Positions 1 to 5,670 are shown, numbered from the stretch's first letter. The stretch is DNA of 6,668 bases from Candidatus Bathyarchaeota archaeon (GCA_013329615.1 DUKA01000039.1:263-6930), one strand, 5' to 3'. Notes: generated from the sequence alone by a model not told the origin. Program-made: numbers and translations.

Positions 1-1160
1 GCGAGTATCGCTACGCCGTCGATGAAGATTATACTCAGTCCTATCAGCATGGGCACGTCGAAGCCGTAGGCGTCGAACAATATCCCTCCGATTATCGGTG
101 CGGGGAGACCGAGCAGGCCACGGAACGTGGAGAAGCTGCCGAGTGCCTGAGCCCTCTGCTTGGGGTCAACATTGGCGGCTATCCACGCCTGCTCTGCGGG
201 CATCCAGAACGCGTTTGCGACGCCTAGGAGCAGATGCGCGGCGACTACCACCCACAGGTCCTTCGAGAGTATCATCATCCCCATCATCGCGCAGGCGGTG
301 AACTGGGAGATGGCCATGAATCTGCCGTAGCCGAACCTGTCGGCGAGGCGGCCAAGGGGCATCTGCGCTACGGTTTGAATGAGCGTCATCGCCGTGGTAT
401 ACAGGGCGATCATCCATGGCGTGTAGCCGTAGCCGGCATTCAGCATCCCGCTGAGCAACCTCACGCCCATTCCGAAGCCCAGGAGATCGAGCCCCATGGC
501 GACATAGAAGCCCCTGAGTTCCCTCTGAGGGTTCAGGGCTCTGATGTACGAGGTGAGGGTATTTCTCCAATTAACCTTGGCGGGTGCCTCGCTACGTGTC
601 TCTGGTAACTTGAGCCAGACGAGGGCGAGACTGACGAAGGCGATACCCGCGGCGACGGTGTAGACCGAGCCGTAGCCGTAGGTGTCCGCGATGTAACCGG
701 CGCCGAGTGTGCCAATAAGGCCCGCCCCAGTGTAGAAGGCGCCCATCACACTGTAGACGAAGCCCAGCCTGCCGGCGGGCGCCGACTCAGCGACGAGGCT
801 ACTCCAGACCGAGACTAGGCTGTTCGAGACGCCTATCAGTAACATGGCTAGAAATAGATAGTGCCAGCTCCTTGCGGAGAGCATAAGCAGCAGTGCGCCG
901 AGGGCGACCATCTCCCTCAGGATGAGGAGCCTCTTCCTGCCCCACGCGTCGCTCATGACGCCAAAGGCGGGTTCGAACAGGAGCTTGATCAAGTCTGTGA
1001 GGCTCTCGAGGGAGCCGACCTGCTGCATATCGAGACCTATGCTGAGTGCGAATGGCTGCCAGACGACGGTGCGAAGGTTGTCACGGATGCCCCTGAGTGC
1101 CGACGCCGACGAGAGGACCCATAACCTCCCCCAGTCCCGCACCCACTCCGCAACACCCAT
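1..1160 (-). CDS. Major facilitator superfamily (MFS) transporter, C-terminus cut by window edge
   Basis: An integral membrane secondary transporter that would move a small solute across the cytoplasmic membrane; the substrate cannot be told from sequence. Reading the minus strand from ATG at 1158-1160 gives 386 uninterrupted codons running off position 1. The protein has two homologous halves. MFS motif A lies in the loop after TM2 at residues 67-77 (GVMSDAWGRKR), and its repeat lies in the second half at 270-280 (GRLADRFGYGR). A short charged loop around 187-217 separates the halves. MFS proteins are usually near 400 residues, so only the end of TM12 and a short tail should be missing. The start is supported by an in-frame TGA directly upstream and a GGGTGAT Shine-Dalgarno-like sequence 4 nt before the ATG. 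It lies downstream of the toroid gene on the same strand but 278 nt away, so it is probably a separate transcription unit. Drug or sugar efflux is possible but unproven. Confidence 0.9.
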   Translation of the reverse strand, partial: MGVAEWVRDWGRLWVLSSASALRGIRDNLRTVVWQPFALSIGLDMQQVGSLESLTDLIKLLFEPAFGVMSDAWGRKRLLILREMVALGALLLMLSARSWHYLFLAMLLIGVSNSLVSVWSSLVAESAPAGRLGFVYSVMGAFYTGAGLIGTLGAGYIADTYGYGSVYTVAAGIAFVSLALVWLKLPETRSEAPAKVNWRNTLTSYIRALNPQRELRGFYVAMGLDLLGFGMGVRLLSGMLNAGYGYTPWMIALYTTAMTLIQTVAQMPLGRLADRFGYGRFMAISQFTACAMMGMMILSKDLWVVVAAHLLLGVANAFWMPAEQAWIAANVDPKQRAQALGSFSTFRGLLGLPAPIIGGILFDAYGFDVPMLIGLSIIFIDGVAIL

Positions 1161-1164
1161 TCAC

Positions 1165-1171
1165 ATCACCC
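1165..1171 (-). promoter_or_regulatory. Shine-Dalgarno-like site of the MFS gene
   Basis: The minus strand reads GGGTGAT, then GTGA, then the ATG. This complements the usual 16S rRNA 3' end (GGTGAT core) at a normal short spacing. It supports ATG at 1160 as the start and implies a leader long enough to hold a ribosome-binding site, unlike the other genes here. Confidence 0.5.
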
Positions 1172-1209
1172 TTAGACATTTCGTCGGACTTGAACCAAAT
1201 CCGAGAACA

Positions 1210-1219
1210 CCTATTTAGG
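1210..1219 (-). promoter_or_regulatory. Candidate TATA box of the MFS gene
   Basis: The minus strand reads CCTAAATAGG. The AT core is centred about 54 nt upstream of the transporter ATG. With archaeal initiation about 26 nt downstream of the TATA centre, the leader would be near 28 nt, enough for the Shine-Dalgarno-like site. The match to TTTAWATA is only moderate, and the outer CCTA/TAGG arms are inverted, so it could also be a protein-binding site. Confidence 0.35.
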
Positions 1220-1226
1220 AGTAGCG

Positions 1227-1240
1227 AAAAATCCTAAAAA
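1227..1240 (-). terminator. T-tract terminator candidate downstream of the toroid gene
   Basis: The minus strand reads TTTTTAGGATTTTT, two T5 runs separated by AGGA. Archaeal transcription commonly ends at T-rich runs without a hairpin. A very similar element, TAGGATTTTTTAGG, follows the ATC-hydrolase-like gene on the plus strand. It sits about 200 nt after the toroid stop codon and just before the MFS promoter candidate, as expected for a boundary between two tandem units. Confidence 0.4.
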
Positions 1241-1244
1241 CGCA

Positions 1245-1311
1245 CATGTTAAGGACATGGTGAGTATAGGTCACAATAGGCGTTTTCTATGCCCTATACC
1301 TGAAAACAGGT
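1245..1311. repeat. Cluster of short inverted repeats in the MFS upstream gap
   Basis: Three dyads lie side by side: CATGT/ACATG (1245-1249 with 1255-1259), GTATAGG/CCTATAC (1264-1270 with 1293-1299, a perfect 7-bp pair) and ACCTG/CAGGT around AAAA (1298-1311). They could be regulator-binding sites for the transporter gene or structure in the 3' end of the toroid transcript. The rest of 1161-1438 is AT-rich and I see no gene, tRNA or credible small ORF in it. Confidence 0.35.
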
Positions 1312-1438
1312 TTAGAAACGGCTCTATTTTTCTATATCTTTGACTCTTTCTCTCGCGATGATCGAAGTTTTCATGTTGATACCCTACCCCTGCGGCGAGA
1401 AAAGGCTCCAATAGGGCTCCGCGTGGACCTCGTCTTTC

Positions 1439-2479
1439 TTATTCAAGCTTGAATCTGCCAGCAAACTTGAGCATCCTTAGGGCACGGAAAGTGATCCACT
1501 TGCTTTCGCCACCCTTTGTACCGAATGGTGCATCGAGTTGATCCGGCGCGTTATCCAGCATCCACCTACCCTCACCATTTCTCTTGGCTAGGACGAATTC
1601 TATTGCCTCATTGACTTCTTCGCCTCGCGCGCCGAGGGTGAGCATTGTGGATATTATCTCGATGGCGTCTTGGTAGTATGTTAGCGGGGCGGTGAGTCGC
1701 TGCGGGCGTGTGTTCTTCACAGTTATTGGGCGCGTATGGTCGTGGCTGCTCCAGAGTAGGCGGTGTGCGAGGACAAAGTCCATCGTCTTACTCTTCGCTT
1801 CCACCGATTCGGGCGTCCAGAACCCGCCGGGGACTACGGTCATCGCGCGCAGTATGCTCGTGACGCCCCAATAGCACGTGTGCTTACCCCAGCACCTCTC
1901 CCTGCTCCCCTTATAGGGGAAGGACGTCGGCGGCTTCCAGTCGCCGTCATCGAATCTTTGATACCTGACGAGCCAATCGAATGCACTCCTCACCTCGGGA
2001 CGGTCGGCGAACCCGAGTCTACACAACGCCCAGACCATGTTGCCCATGAAGCAGGGTATCAATGCGTAGTCGCCGCGTCCACCGGCTTCGAGGTGGATGT
2101 TGAATGTGCCGAAGCTGGGGTCGAAGGCGTTGGCTAGGATTTTCTCGCCGAGTATACGGAGTCTCGCGTCGCATGGGTCTGCGCCTATCTCAGAGAGGAA
2201 AATTAACTTCCACGCCGCCCCCCTGTACTTGGGTACATATCCGCCCCTCACAGCGACCTCGCCCCATTTCCTAGCCGCCGCTTTGTCAGTGAAACCGCCG
2301 TTCGGGTCAAGGCTACCAAGTATCTTCGACGCAGGAGGCGTAGTCATCGCCTCGGCTAACGCCCCCCTCGCCTCTTCACTCTCTCGCTTTACGCCGAGGA
2401 GATCGACCAGCGTATTATACCTCACCCAAGGCTGGTCGCGTTCAAGCAGCCAATCGACGACCTGTCGGTCTCCCACCAT
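1439..2479 (-). CDS. Alpha/alpha-toroid (prenyltransferase/squalene-cyclase-like repeat) protein of unknown function
   Basis: A soluble 346-residue protein with no signal peptide or membrane segment. Helical repeats of the terpenoid cyclase/prenyltransferase toroid type are visible as recurring motifs (numbered from ATG at 2479): WLLERDQPWVRYNTLVDLLG near 10-29, then FDWLVRYQRFDDGDW around 167-181, a Cys/His cluster CWGKHTCYWG at 196-205, TYYQDAIEI around 267-275, EGRWMLDN at 303-310 and SKWITFRALRMLK at 326-338. From memory, these recur in a widespread bacterial and archaeal family often mislabelled 'nitrogen fixation protein NifH'; no nitrogenase P-loop is present. The Cys/His cluster may bind a metal, which is inference. 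An upstream in-frame GTG at 2509 would add 10 residues, but it lies inside the likely TATA box, so ATG at 2479 is preferred. It is divergent from the ATC-hydrolase-like gene. Confidence 0.85.
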   Translation of the reverse strand: MVGDRQVVDWLLERDQPWVRYNTLVDLLGVKRESEEARGALAEAMTTPPASKILGSLDPNGGFTDKAAARKWGEVAVRGGYVPKYRGAAWKLIFLSEIGADPCDARLRILGEKILANAFDPSFGTFNIHLEAGGRGDYALIPCFMGNMVWALCRLGFADRPEVRSAFDWLVRYQRFDDGDWKPPTSFPYKGSRERCWGKHTCYWGVTSILRAMTVVPGGFWTPESVEAKSKTMDFVLAHRLLWSSHDHTRPITVKNTRPQRLTAPLTYYQDAIEIISTMLTLGARGEEVNEAIEFVLAKRNGEGRWMLDNAPDQLDAPFGTKGGESKWITFRALRMLKFAGRFKLE

Positions 2480-2510
2480 AATTCCCCGAGGAAACGTCTC
2501 CGACCCCACC

Positions 2511-2516
2511 TATAAG
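2511..2516 (-). promoter_or_regulatory. Candidate TATA box of the toroid gene
   Basis: The minus strand reads CTTATA, centred 34.5 nt upstream of ATG at 2479. This is the same spacing as the TATA-like boxes of the other leading genes here and predicts a leader of about 8 nt. It overlaps the alternative GTG at 2509, which argues against that start. If GTG were used, the AGTTAAAA at 2536-2543 (minus) would be the alternative box. Confidence 0.45.
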
Positions 2517-2523
2517 CCTCAGC

Positions 2524-2537
2524 AACCCAAATGGGTT
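2524..2537. promoter_or_regulatory. Inverted repeat in the divergent promoter region, possible operator
   Basis: AACCC and GGGTT arms of 5 bp flank AAAT. The element lies between the two divergent genes, directly abutting the TATA-like TTTTAA of the plus-strand gene and just upstream of the minus-strand CTTATA. It could be a binding site for a shared regulator or part of the TFB recognition region. Only position and symmetry support this. Confidence 0.35.
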
Positions 2538-2541
2538 TTAA
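2536..2541 (+). promoter_or_regulatory. Candidate TATA box of the ATC-hydrolase-like gene
   Basis: TTTTAA, within GGTTTTAACTG, is centred 35.5 nt upstream of ATG at 2574. Initiation about 26 nt downstream would give a leader of about 9 nt. The same GTTTTAAC/CTTTTAAC core precedes lemA at an almost identical distance. Confidence 0.5.
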
Positions 2542-2573
2542 CTGAATCCGCGCCATTATTCCATTGATTAGCC

Positions 2574-3113
2574 ATGGTGACACAGAAGGACATCGACGAG
2601 TTTGGAGAGCTTGGGAGCCTCATGTACTACATCTTCGCCCGAGAGATGGTGGACAGCTTCGGGGAGAAGGGCAAAGAGGCGCTCGTCAGAGCCGTGAGGA
2701 GCTACGGCGCCGCCCGGGGTGAGCGTCTGCGGAAGAGACACGAGGAGATGGGGCTTCCTATCAACATGCGGAGCCTCTTCGAGGTATACGACCTACCCGG
2801 CACATCGGGCACTAAGAAGGAGCGGAAGGTCTTCACCGACAACGAGCTTGTGAGCTACACGTATGCGTGCCCATACGAGCAGGTATGGCGCTCACACGAT
2901 GGCAACGACCTCGGGCTCGTCTACTGCCAGAACTTCCACCACGCCTTCTGGCAGACCTACCGCCCAGACATAGACGTGCAGATACCCGACATACTCACGA
3001 AGGACGACCCCCATTGCCTCTTCGTCGTTAAGCAGTCGAAGGACAAAGCGCCGACTGGGAAAAATGCCAAGCGGGGGCGACGTCGCTCCCCAACATCGGG
3101 CTGCGGGGCGTGA
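2574..3113 (+). CDS. L-2-amino-thiazoline-4-carboxylic acid hydrolase family protein
   Basis: A soluble protein of 179 residues. The characterised family member opens the ring of L-2-amino-thiazoline-4-carboxylate to give N-carbamoyl-L-cysteine, which a separate amidohydrolase turns into cysteine; many relatives have unknown substrates. The family pattern is visible: an N-terminal helix with FAREMVDSFGEKG (residues 21-33) and ARG near 47-49, then CPYEQVW (99-105), GLVYC (114-118), a HH pair at 122-123 and DPHCLF (145-150). The three cysteines C99, C118 and C148 sit at positions I recall as typical of the family. No N-carbamoyl-cysteine amidohydrolase lies nearby, so the substrate should not be assumed. 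The last roughly 20 residues are basic, low in complexity and encoded by a GC-rich palindromic stretch, and probably lie outside the domain. It appears monocistronic. Confidence 0.8.
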   Translation: MVTQKDIDEFGELGSLMYYIFAREMVDSFGEKGKEALVRAVRSYGAARGERLRKRHEEMGLPINMRSLFEVYDLPGTSGTKKERKVFTDNELVSYTYACPYEQVWRSHDGNDLGLVYCQNFHHAFWQTYRPDIDVQIPDILTKDDPHCLFVVKQSKDKAPTGKNAKRGRRRSPTSGCGA

Positions 3114-3129
3114 AAACGGGTTTATAGGA

Positions 3130-3145
3130 TTTTTTAGGTAATTTT
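3130..3145 (+). terminator. T-tract terminator of the ATC-hydrolase-like gene
   Basis: A run of six T (3130-3135) and then a run of four T (3142-3145) follow the stop codon by about 17-32 nt. No strong hairpin precedes them, which fits archaeal T-rich termination. The surrounding TAGGATTTTT is shared with the minus-strand candidate at 1227-1240. Confidence 0.5.
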
Positions 3146-3156
3146 CGCGGCGTTTA

Positions 3157-3164
3157 TTTTAAAA
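3157..3164 (+). promoter_or_regulatory. Candidate TATA box of the M24-family gene
   Basis: TTTTAAAA, within TTTATTTTAAAA, is centred 34.5 nt before ATG at 3195. This predicts initiation near 3187 and a leader of about 8 nt. It is the best TATA match in the window. Confidence 0.55.
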
Positions 3165-3194
3165 GGCGTTGGGGTAACAAGTAACCGTTCGGCA

Positions 3195-4373
3195 ATGCCT
3201 CTAAACAGGGAAAGAGCGAAGCAGGTGATGGAGAGGGCGGGCGTGGACGCGATACTCGCGGCGTCGCCCTCGAACGTTTTCTACGTATCCGACTACTACA
3301 GCACGGGCATGCAGCTCGCATGCGGGACGCAGGGGTACGTGTTTTTGCCGCTCGACGCCGAGCCCGCTCTCATGGCGCCGCTCTCCGAGGCCGACCTCGT
3401 CGCAGAGAGCCGCTCATGGATAAAGGACGTACACTGGTACGGGTGCCTTAAGGTCAACGCGACGAAGAACCCAAAGGCTTCCGAGATCACCCAGTGGATC
3501 ATCGAGTCAACGAAGGCGCAATCCGAGCAGACACCGTGCGACGCCCTCGTCATCGCCGTCACGGGCAGAGGCTACGCCAAGAAGACGATCGCCATCGACA
3601 GCAGCGGACTGAGCCCGATGCGCTGGGAGACGCTGAAGCGCAACCTACCCGACGCCAAGATAATCGACGGCTCAAAGCTCCTCGAGGAGATAAGGGCCGT
3701 GAAGACGCTCGAGGAGGTCGAGATGATAAAAAAGGCGACTGAGATCACTGAAAAGTCGATGGAGGACGCCCTCGAGATAGCGCGGCCCGGCATCAGGGAG
3801 ATAGATCTGAGTCAGATGTTTAGCTACAGCGTTTCCGAGGACGGAGGCAGGGTCACGAAGGACCAGATAGGCTTCGGGGAGAGGAGCGCTTACCCGAACC
3901 CGATACCCACGACCCTCCCGCTGGCGAAGGGCGACCTAATCCGGATGAGCCTTGGCGCAACCTGGGCGCACTACAACGGTGAGGTCACCCGCACCGCCGC
4001 CATAGGTAAGGCCTCCCCAGAGGTCGAGAAGAGGCTGAAGACCGTCATAGACGCGCAGGAGGCCGCCTTCGATACCGCGAAGCCCGGCAGCACTGTCGGG
4101 GCCGTCTACGCGGCGGCGCAGAAGGAGCTGGAGAAGGGCGGCGTAAGGGAGTGCAGCATGAGCCTCGGCCACTTCATAGGCGTGGACTGCAACGAGAGAC
4201 CATGGTTCACCCCCGGCGACAAGACCGTCCTCGAGGAGGGCATGGTGTTCACGGTCGACGCCCCGTATCTAGACCTCGGGTGGGGCGGCATACAGATGGA
4301 GGACACCGTCCTAGTCACGAAGAAGGGGCTAAGGTTCCTCAACAACACGGAGAGGACATTGTACCTACTCTAG
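3195..4373 (+). CDS. Creatinase-N/M24 (Xaa-Pro peptidase-like) protein with altered metal ligands
   Basis: A 392-residue cytoplasmic protein of the 'pita-bread' M24 family, which includes Xaa-Pro peptidases, creatinase and ectoine hydrolase. Residues 1 to about 160 form the creatinase-N domain (SNVFYVSDYYSTG, 26-38). LLEEIRAVKTLEEVEMIKKA (162-181) is the typical linker into the M24 fold, about 180-392. The five metal-ligand positions can be placed by motif. Canonical Asp is Ser252 in MSLGA. The second Asp is Glu263 in GEVTRT. His326 in GHFIG is kept. The first Glu is Asp355 in FTVDAPY. The last Glu369 in MEDTVLV is kept. With one ligand lost and two swapped between Asp and Glu, ordinary two-metal peptidase activity is doubtful. 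A C-N hydrolase on a small amidine-like or amide substrate, as in creatinase relatives, is an alternative. Its TAG stop overlaps the opposing methyltransferase stop. Confidence 0.85.
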   Translation: MPLNRERAKQVMERAGVDAILAASPSNVFYVSDYYSTGMQLACGTQGYVFLPLDAEPALMAPLSEADLVAESRSWIKDVHWYGCLKVNATKNPKASEITQWIIESTKAQSEQTPCDALVIAVTGRGYAKKTIAIDSSGLSPMRWETLKRNLPDAKIIDGSKLLEEIRAVKTLEEVEMIKKATEITEKSMEDALEIARPGIREIDLSQMFSYSVSEDGGRVTKDQIGFGERSAYPNPIPTTLPLAKGDLIRMSLGATWAHYNGEVTRTAAIGKASPEVEKRLKTVIDAQEAAFDTAKPGSTVGAVYAAAQKELEKGGVRECSMSLGHFIGVDCNERPWFTPGDKTVLEEGMVFTVDAPYLDLGWGGIQMEDTVLVTKKGLRFLNNTERTLYLL

Positions 4374-5173
4374 GCGTTCTTCCGGGCTATCATTAGGACG
4401 ACTCTTGAGAAGTGGCCGAGTCCCTCATTCTCTATCTCGGCGCCGTATCTCTTCCAAACCTCATCGAGTGGGCGTGCCCCGACTTCGATGGATTTCACCT
4501 TCTCGATCGTCGACTCCAGATGTTGTCTGGCCTGCGAGGCACCCAGTTTTTTACCGGTGTAGAATGTCCCCCTCTTGACGAGGGAGAACCCGGCGCCTCG
4601 TAGATACTCCTGATACTTTATGGCGGGTAGCCAGGTGAGGCCGCATGCGTATGAGTAGGTTTCGCATTCTAATCTCTGGGCGATCGTCTCGGCCTCCTCC
4701 GGGGGGATGATTGCGAAGCACATATAGCCGCGGGACTTCAATACCCGCGCGGCTTCGTGGATCGATTGTCTCACGCCTTGGGCGCCGTGCGTCATGTGGA
4801 CCCTGTTGAGCCCCGAGAAGTTGGTCACGAGGCTAAACGTCGAGGGTTGGAAGTCGAGGAGCGTGGCGTCCATCTTCATGGTTGCGATGCTTGAGTCGAG
4901 CCACTTCTCTCTGATCCTGCGCTCCGCCGCCTTTACCATCCTCTCCGAGGCGTCGATGGCGACTATCTTTAGGGTCGGGTCCCTCTTCGCGAGTTCGGCT
5001 GAGAACCACGCCGGGCCCGCGGCGGCGTCTAGCACCCGCATCCTCGGCTCAAGGGGAATGGCGGCGACTATTCTGCCCCTTAATCCATCGAGATTCGTTA
5101 TGTAATCCGTGTAACCCTTCTCGGGTACGAATGTTTCGTCTTGCGCCAAACCACTCCAAGAATAAGCGCCCAA
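4370..5173 (-). CDS. Class I SAM-dependent methyltransferase
   Basis: A 267-residue soluble enzyme expected to transfer a methyl group from S-adenosylmethionine; the acceptor is unknown. The Rossmann core shows motif I VLDAAAGPAWFSAEL (47-61), the acidic end of beta-2 at VAID (71-74, D74 likely contacting the SAM ribose), motif II MDATLLDF (101-108) and a beta-4 segment FSLVTNFSGLNRV (113-125), then RVLKSRGYMCF (143-153). Two of the three usual motif I glycines are alanines (A51, A55), while G53 is kept. The C-terminal third (YLRGAGFSLVKRGTFYTG, 190-207, and beyond) fits the Methyltransf_11/25 type. The longest frame starts with TTG at 5173, 19 nt after the small upstream gene, which suggests an operon. 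TTG at 5149 (residue 9), preceded by GGAGTGG, is a real alternative. The stop shares CTAG with the convergent M24 gene. Confidence 0.85.
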   Translation of the reverse strand: MGAYSWSGLAQDETFVPEKGYTDYITNLDGLRGRIVAAIPLEPRMRVLDAAAGPAWFSAELAKRDPTLKIVAIDASERMVKAAERRIREKWLDSSIATMKMDATLLDFQPSTFSLVTNFSGLNRVHMTHGAQGVRQSIHEAARVLKSRGYMCFAIIPPEEAETIAQRLECETYSYACGLTWLPAIKYQEYLRGAGFSLVKRGTFYTGKKLGASQARQHLESTIEKVKSIEVGARPLDEVWKRYGAEIENEGLGHFSRVVLMIARKNA

Positions 5174-5192
5174 GCCCGAATAACTGTTTCCG

Positions 5193-5486
5193 TCAGAGGC
5201 TGGCTATCCCGGTTATCTTCGACTTTATCTCGATGGCGCGTGTCTCGAATATGCGCACGAGCTCCACCGCCTCCTCGGGGCGCGGCTCCTCGGCGTGGCT
5301 CGCCTTGTAGTCCAGCCAAGCCTGGTAGGCACGCATGTAGACGCGGCCGAACATGGCGGAGCTGACCGAGTCTATGAGTCCCCTGTCCTTGAAGGCGTTG
5401 AAGACACTGTGGTTGCTGCCGAGCTTGTCATCGCTCAGTTCCTCGTCGATGACCTTCTCGATGATACCGCGTAGGGCTGGCTCCAT
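5193..5486 (-). CDS. Small helical protein of unknown function upstream of the methyltransferase
   Basis: A 97-residue hydrophilic protein that I do not recognise. It has no signal peptide, membrane segment or metal-binding cysteines (it has no Cys at all). It looks mostly alpha-helical: an acidic N-terminal segment IIEKVIDEELSDD (8-20), a central SVFNAFKDRG with MFGRVYMRAYQAWLDYK (45-61), an EEPRPEE break near 66-72, and a final helix VELVRIFETRAIEIKSK (74-90). ATG at 5486 is supported by AGGAG a few nucleotides upstream and a TATA-like TTAAAG at the usual distance. It ends 19 nt before the methyltransferase TTG, so the two are probably co-transcribed. A partner, adaptor or regulatory subunit of the methyltransferase is conceivable but rests only on position. 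Confidence 0.7.
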   Translation of the reverse strand: MEPALRGIIEKVIDEELSDDKLGSNHSVFNAFKDRGLIDSVSSAMFGRVYMRAYQAWLDYKASHAEEPRPEEAVELVRIFETRAIEIKSKITGIASL

Positions 5487-5518
5487 GGTTGCTCCTAAAC
5501 CACAACCTCCTTATTAGT

Positions 5519-5524
5519 CTTTAA
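5519..5524 (-). promoter_or_regulatory. Candidate TATA box of the small protein/methyltransferase unit
   Basis: The minus strand reads TTAAAG within GATTAAAGAC, centred 35.5 nt upstream of ATG at 5486. A second AT-rich stretch, ACTAATAAGG, lies closer to the start but would leave no leader. Confidence 0.4.
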
Positions 5525-5631
5525 TCGCCCCCCTGTTGCCTAGAAGGCGAAAAACTGCTAGACGCAGGCTCGTTTTCTTCACCGATTCGGGTTGGGGATT
5601 CTGTAATTTCTATAGATTATAGGCGGATCGC

Positions 5632-5637
5632 TTTTAA
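5632..5637 (+). promoter_or_regulatory. Candidate TATA box of the lemA-DUF2207 unit
   Basis: TTTTAA within GCTTTTAACATC is centred 36.5 nt before the TTG start at 5671. The predicted leader of about 10 nt would contain GGGAAGAAGG, a purine-rich stretch that may help ribosome binding. The 8-bp palindrome TCTATAGA at 5609-5616 lies just upstream and could be a regulatory site. Confidence 0.5.
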
Positions 5638-5670
5638 CATCGGGGTATTCCTCTCAACTAGGGAAGAAGG

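Noticed and set aside
166..608. Overlapping open frames of 134 and 124 codons across the transporter region
   Set aside because: Both are Arg/His/Pro-rich translations with no membrane pattern, while the minus-strand frame read through 1-1160 gives a full MFS protein with both motif A copies.
861..1218. Plus-strand open frames of 87 and 98 codons opposite the transporter N-terminus
   Set aside because: They are antisense shadows of the MFS gene, low in complexity and without their own promoter or ribosome-binding site.
2097..2567. A 156-codon plus-strand frame across the toroid gene start
   Set aside because: It is antisense to a well-supported gene, has Ser/Pro-rich composition and lacks a promoter; it would also run through the divergent control region.
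3174..3185. Repeated GTAAC (GTAACAAGTAAC) just before the M24 gene
   Set aside because: It is a 5-bp direct repeat near the predicted initiation site, too short to distinguish from chance.
5538..5567. Two small hairpins (GCCT-AGA-AGGC and CTGC-TAGAC-GCAG) upstream of the small-protein gene
   Set aside because: The stems are only 4 bp, lie upstream of the predicted initiation site, and no T-tract or conserved structure accompanies them.
1265..5623. Recurring TATAGG hexamer in several intergenic gaps (for example 1265, 3123, 5618 and minus-strand 2509-2514)
   Set aside because: It also occurs inside the toroid coding sequence near 1914 and is AT-biased, and its distances from start codons vary, so it is not supported as a regulatory site in its own right.
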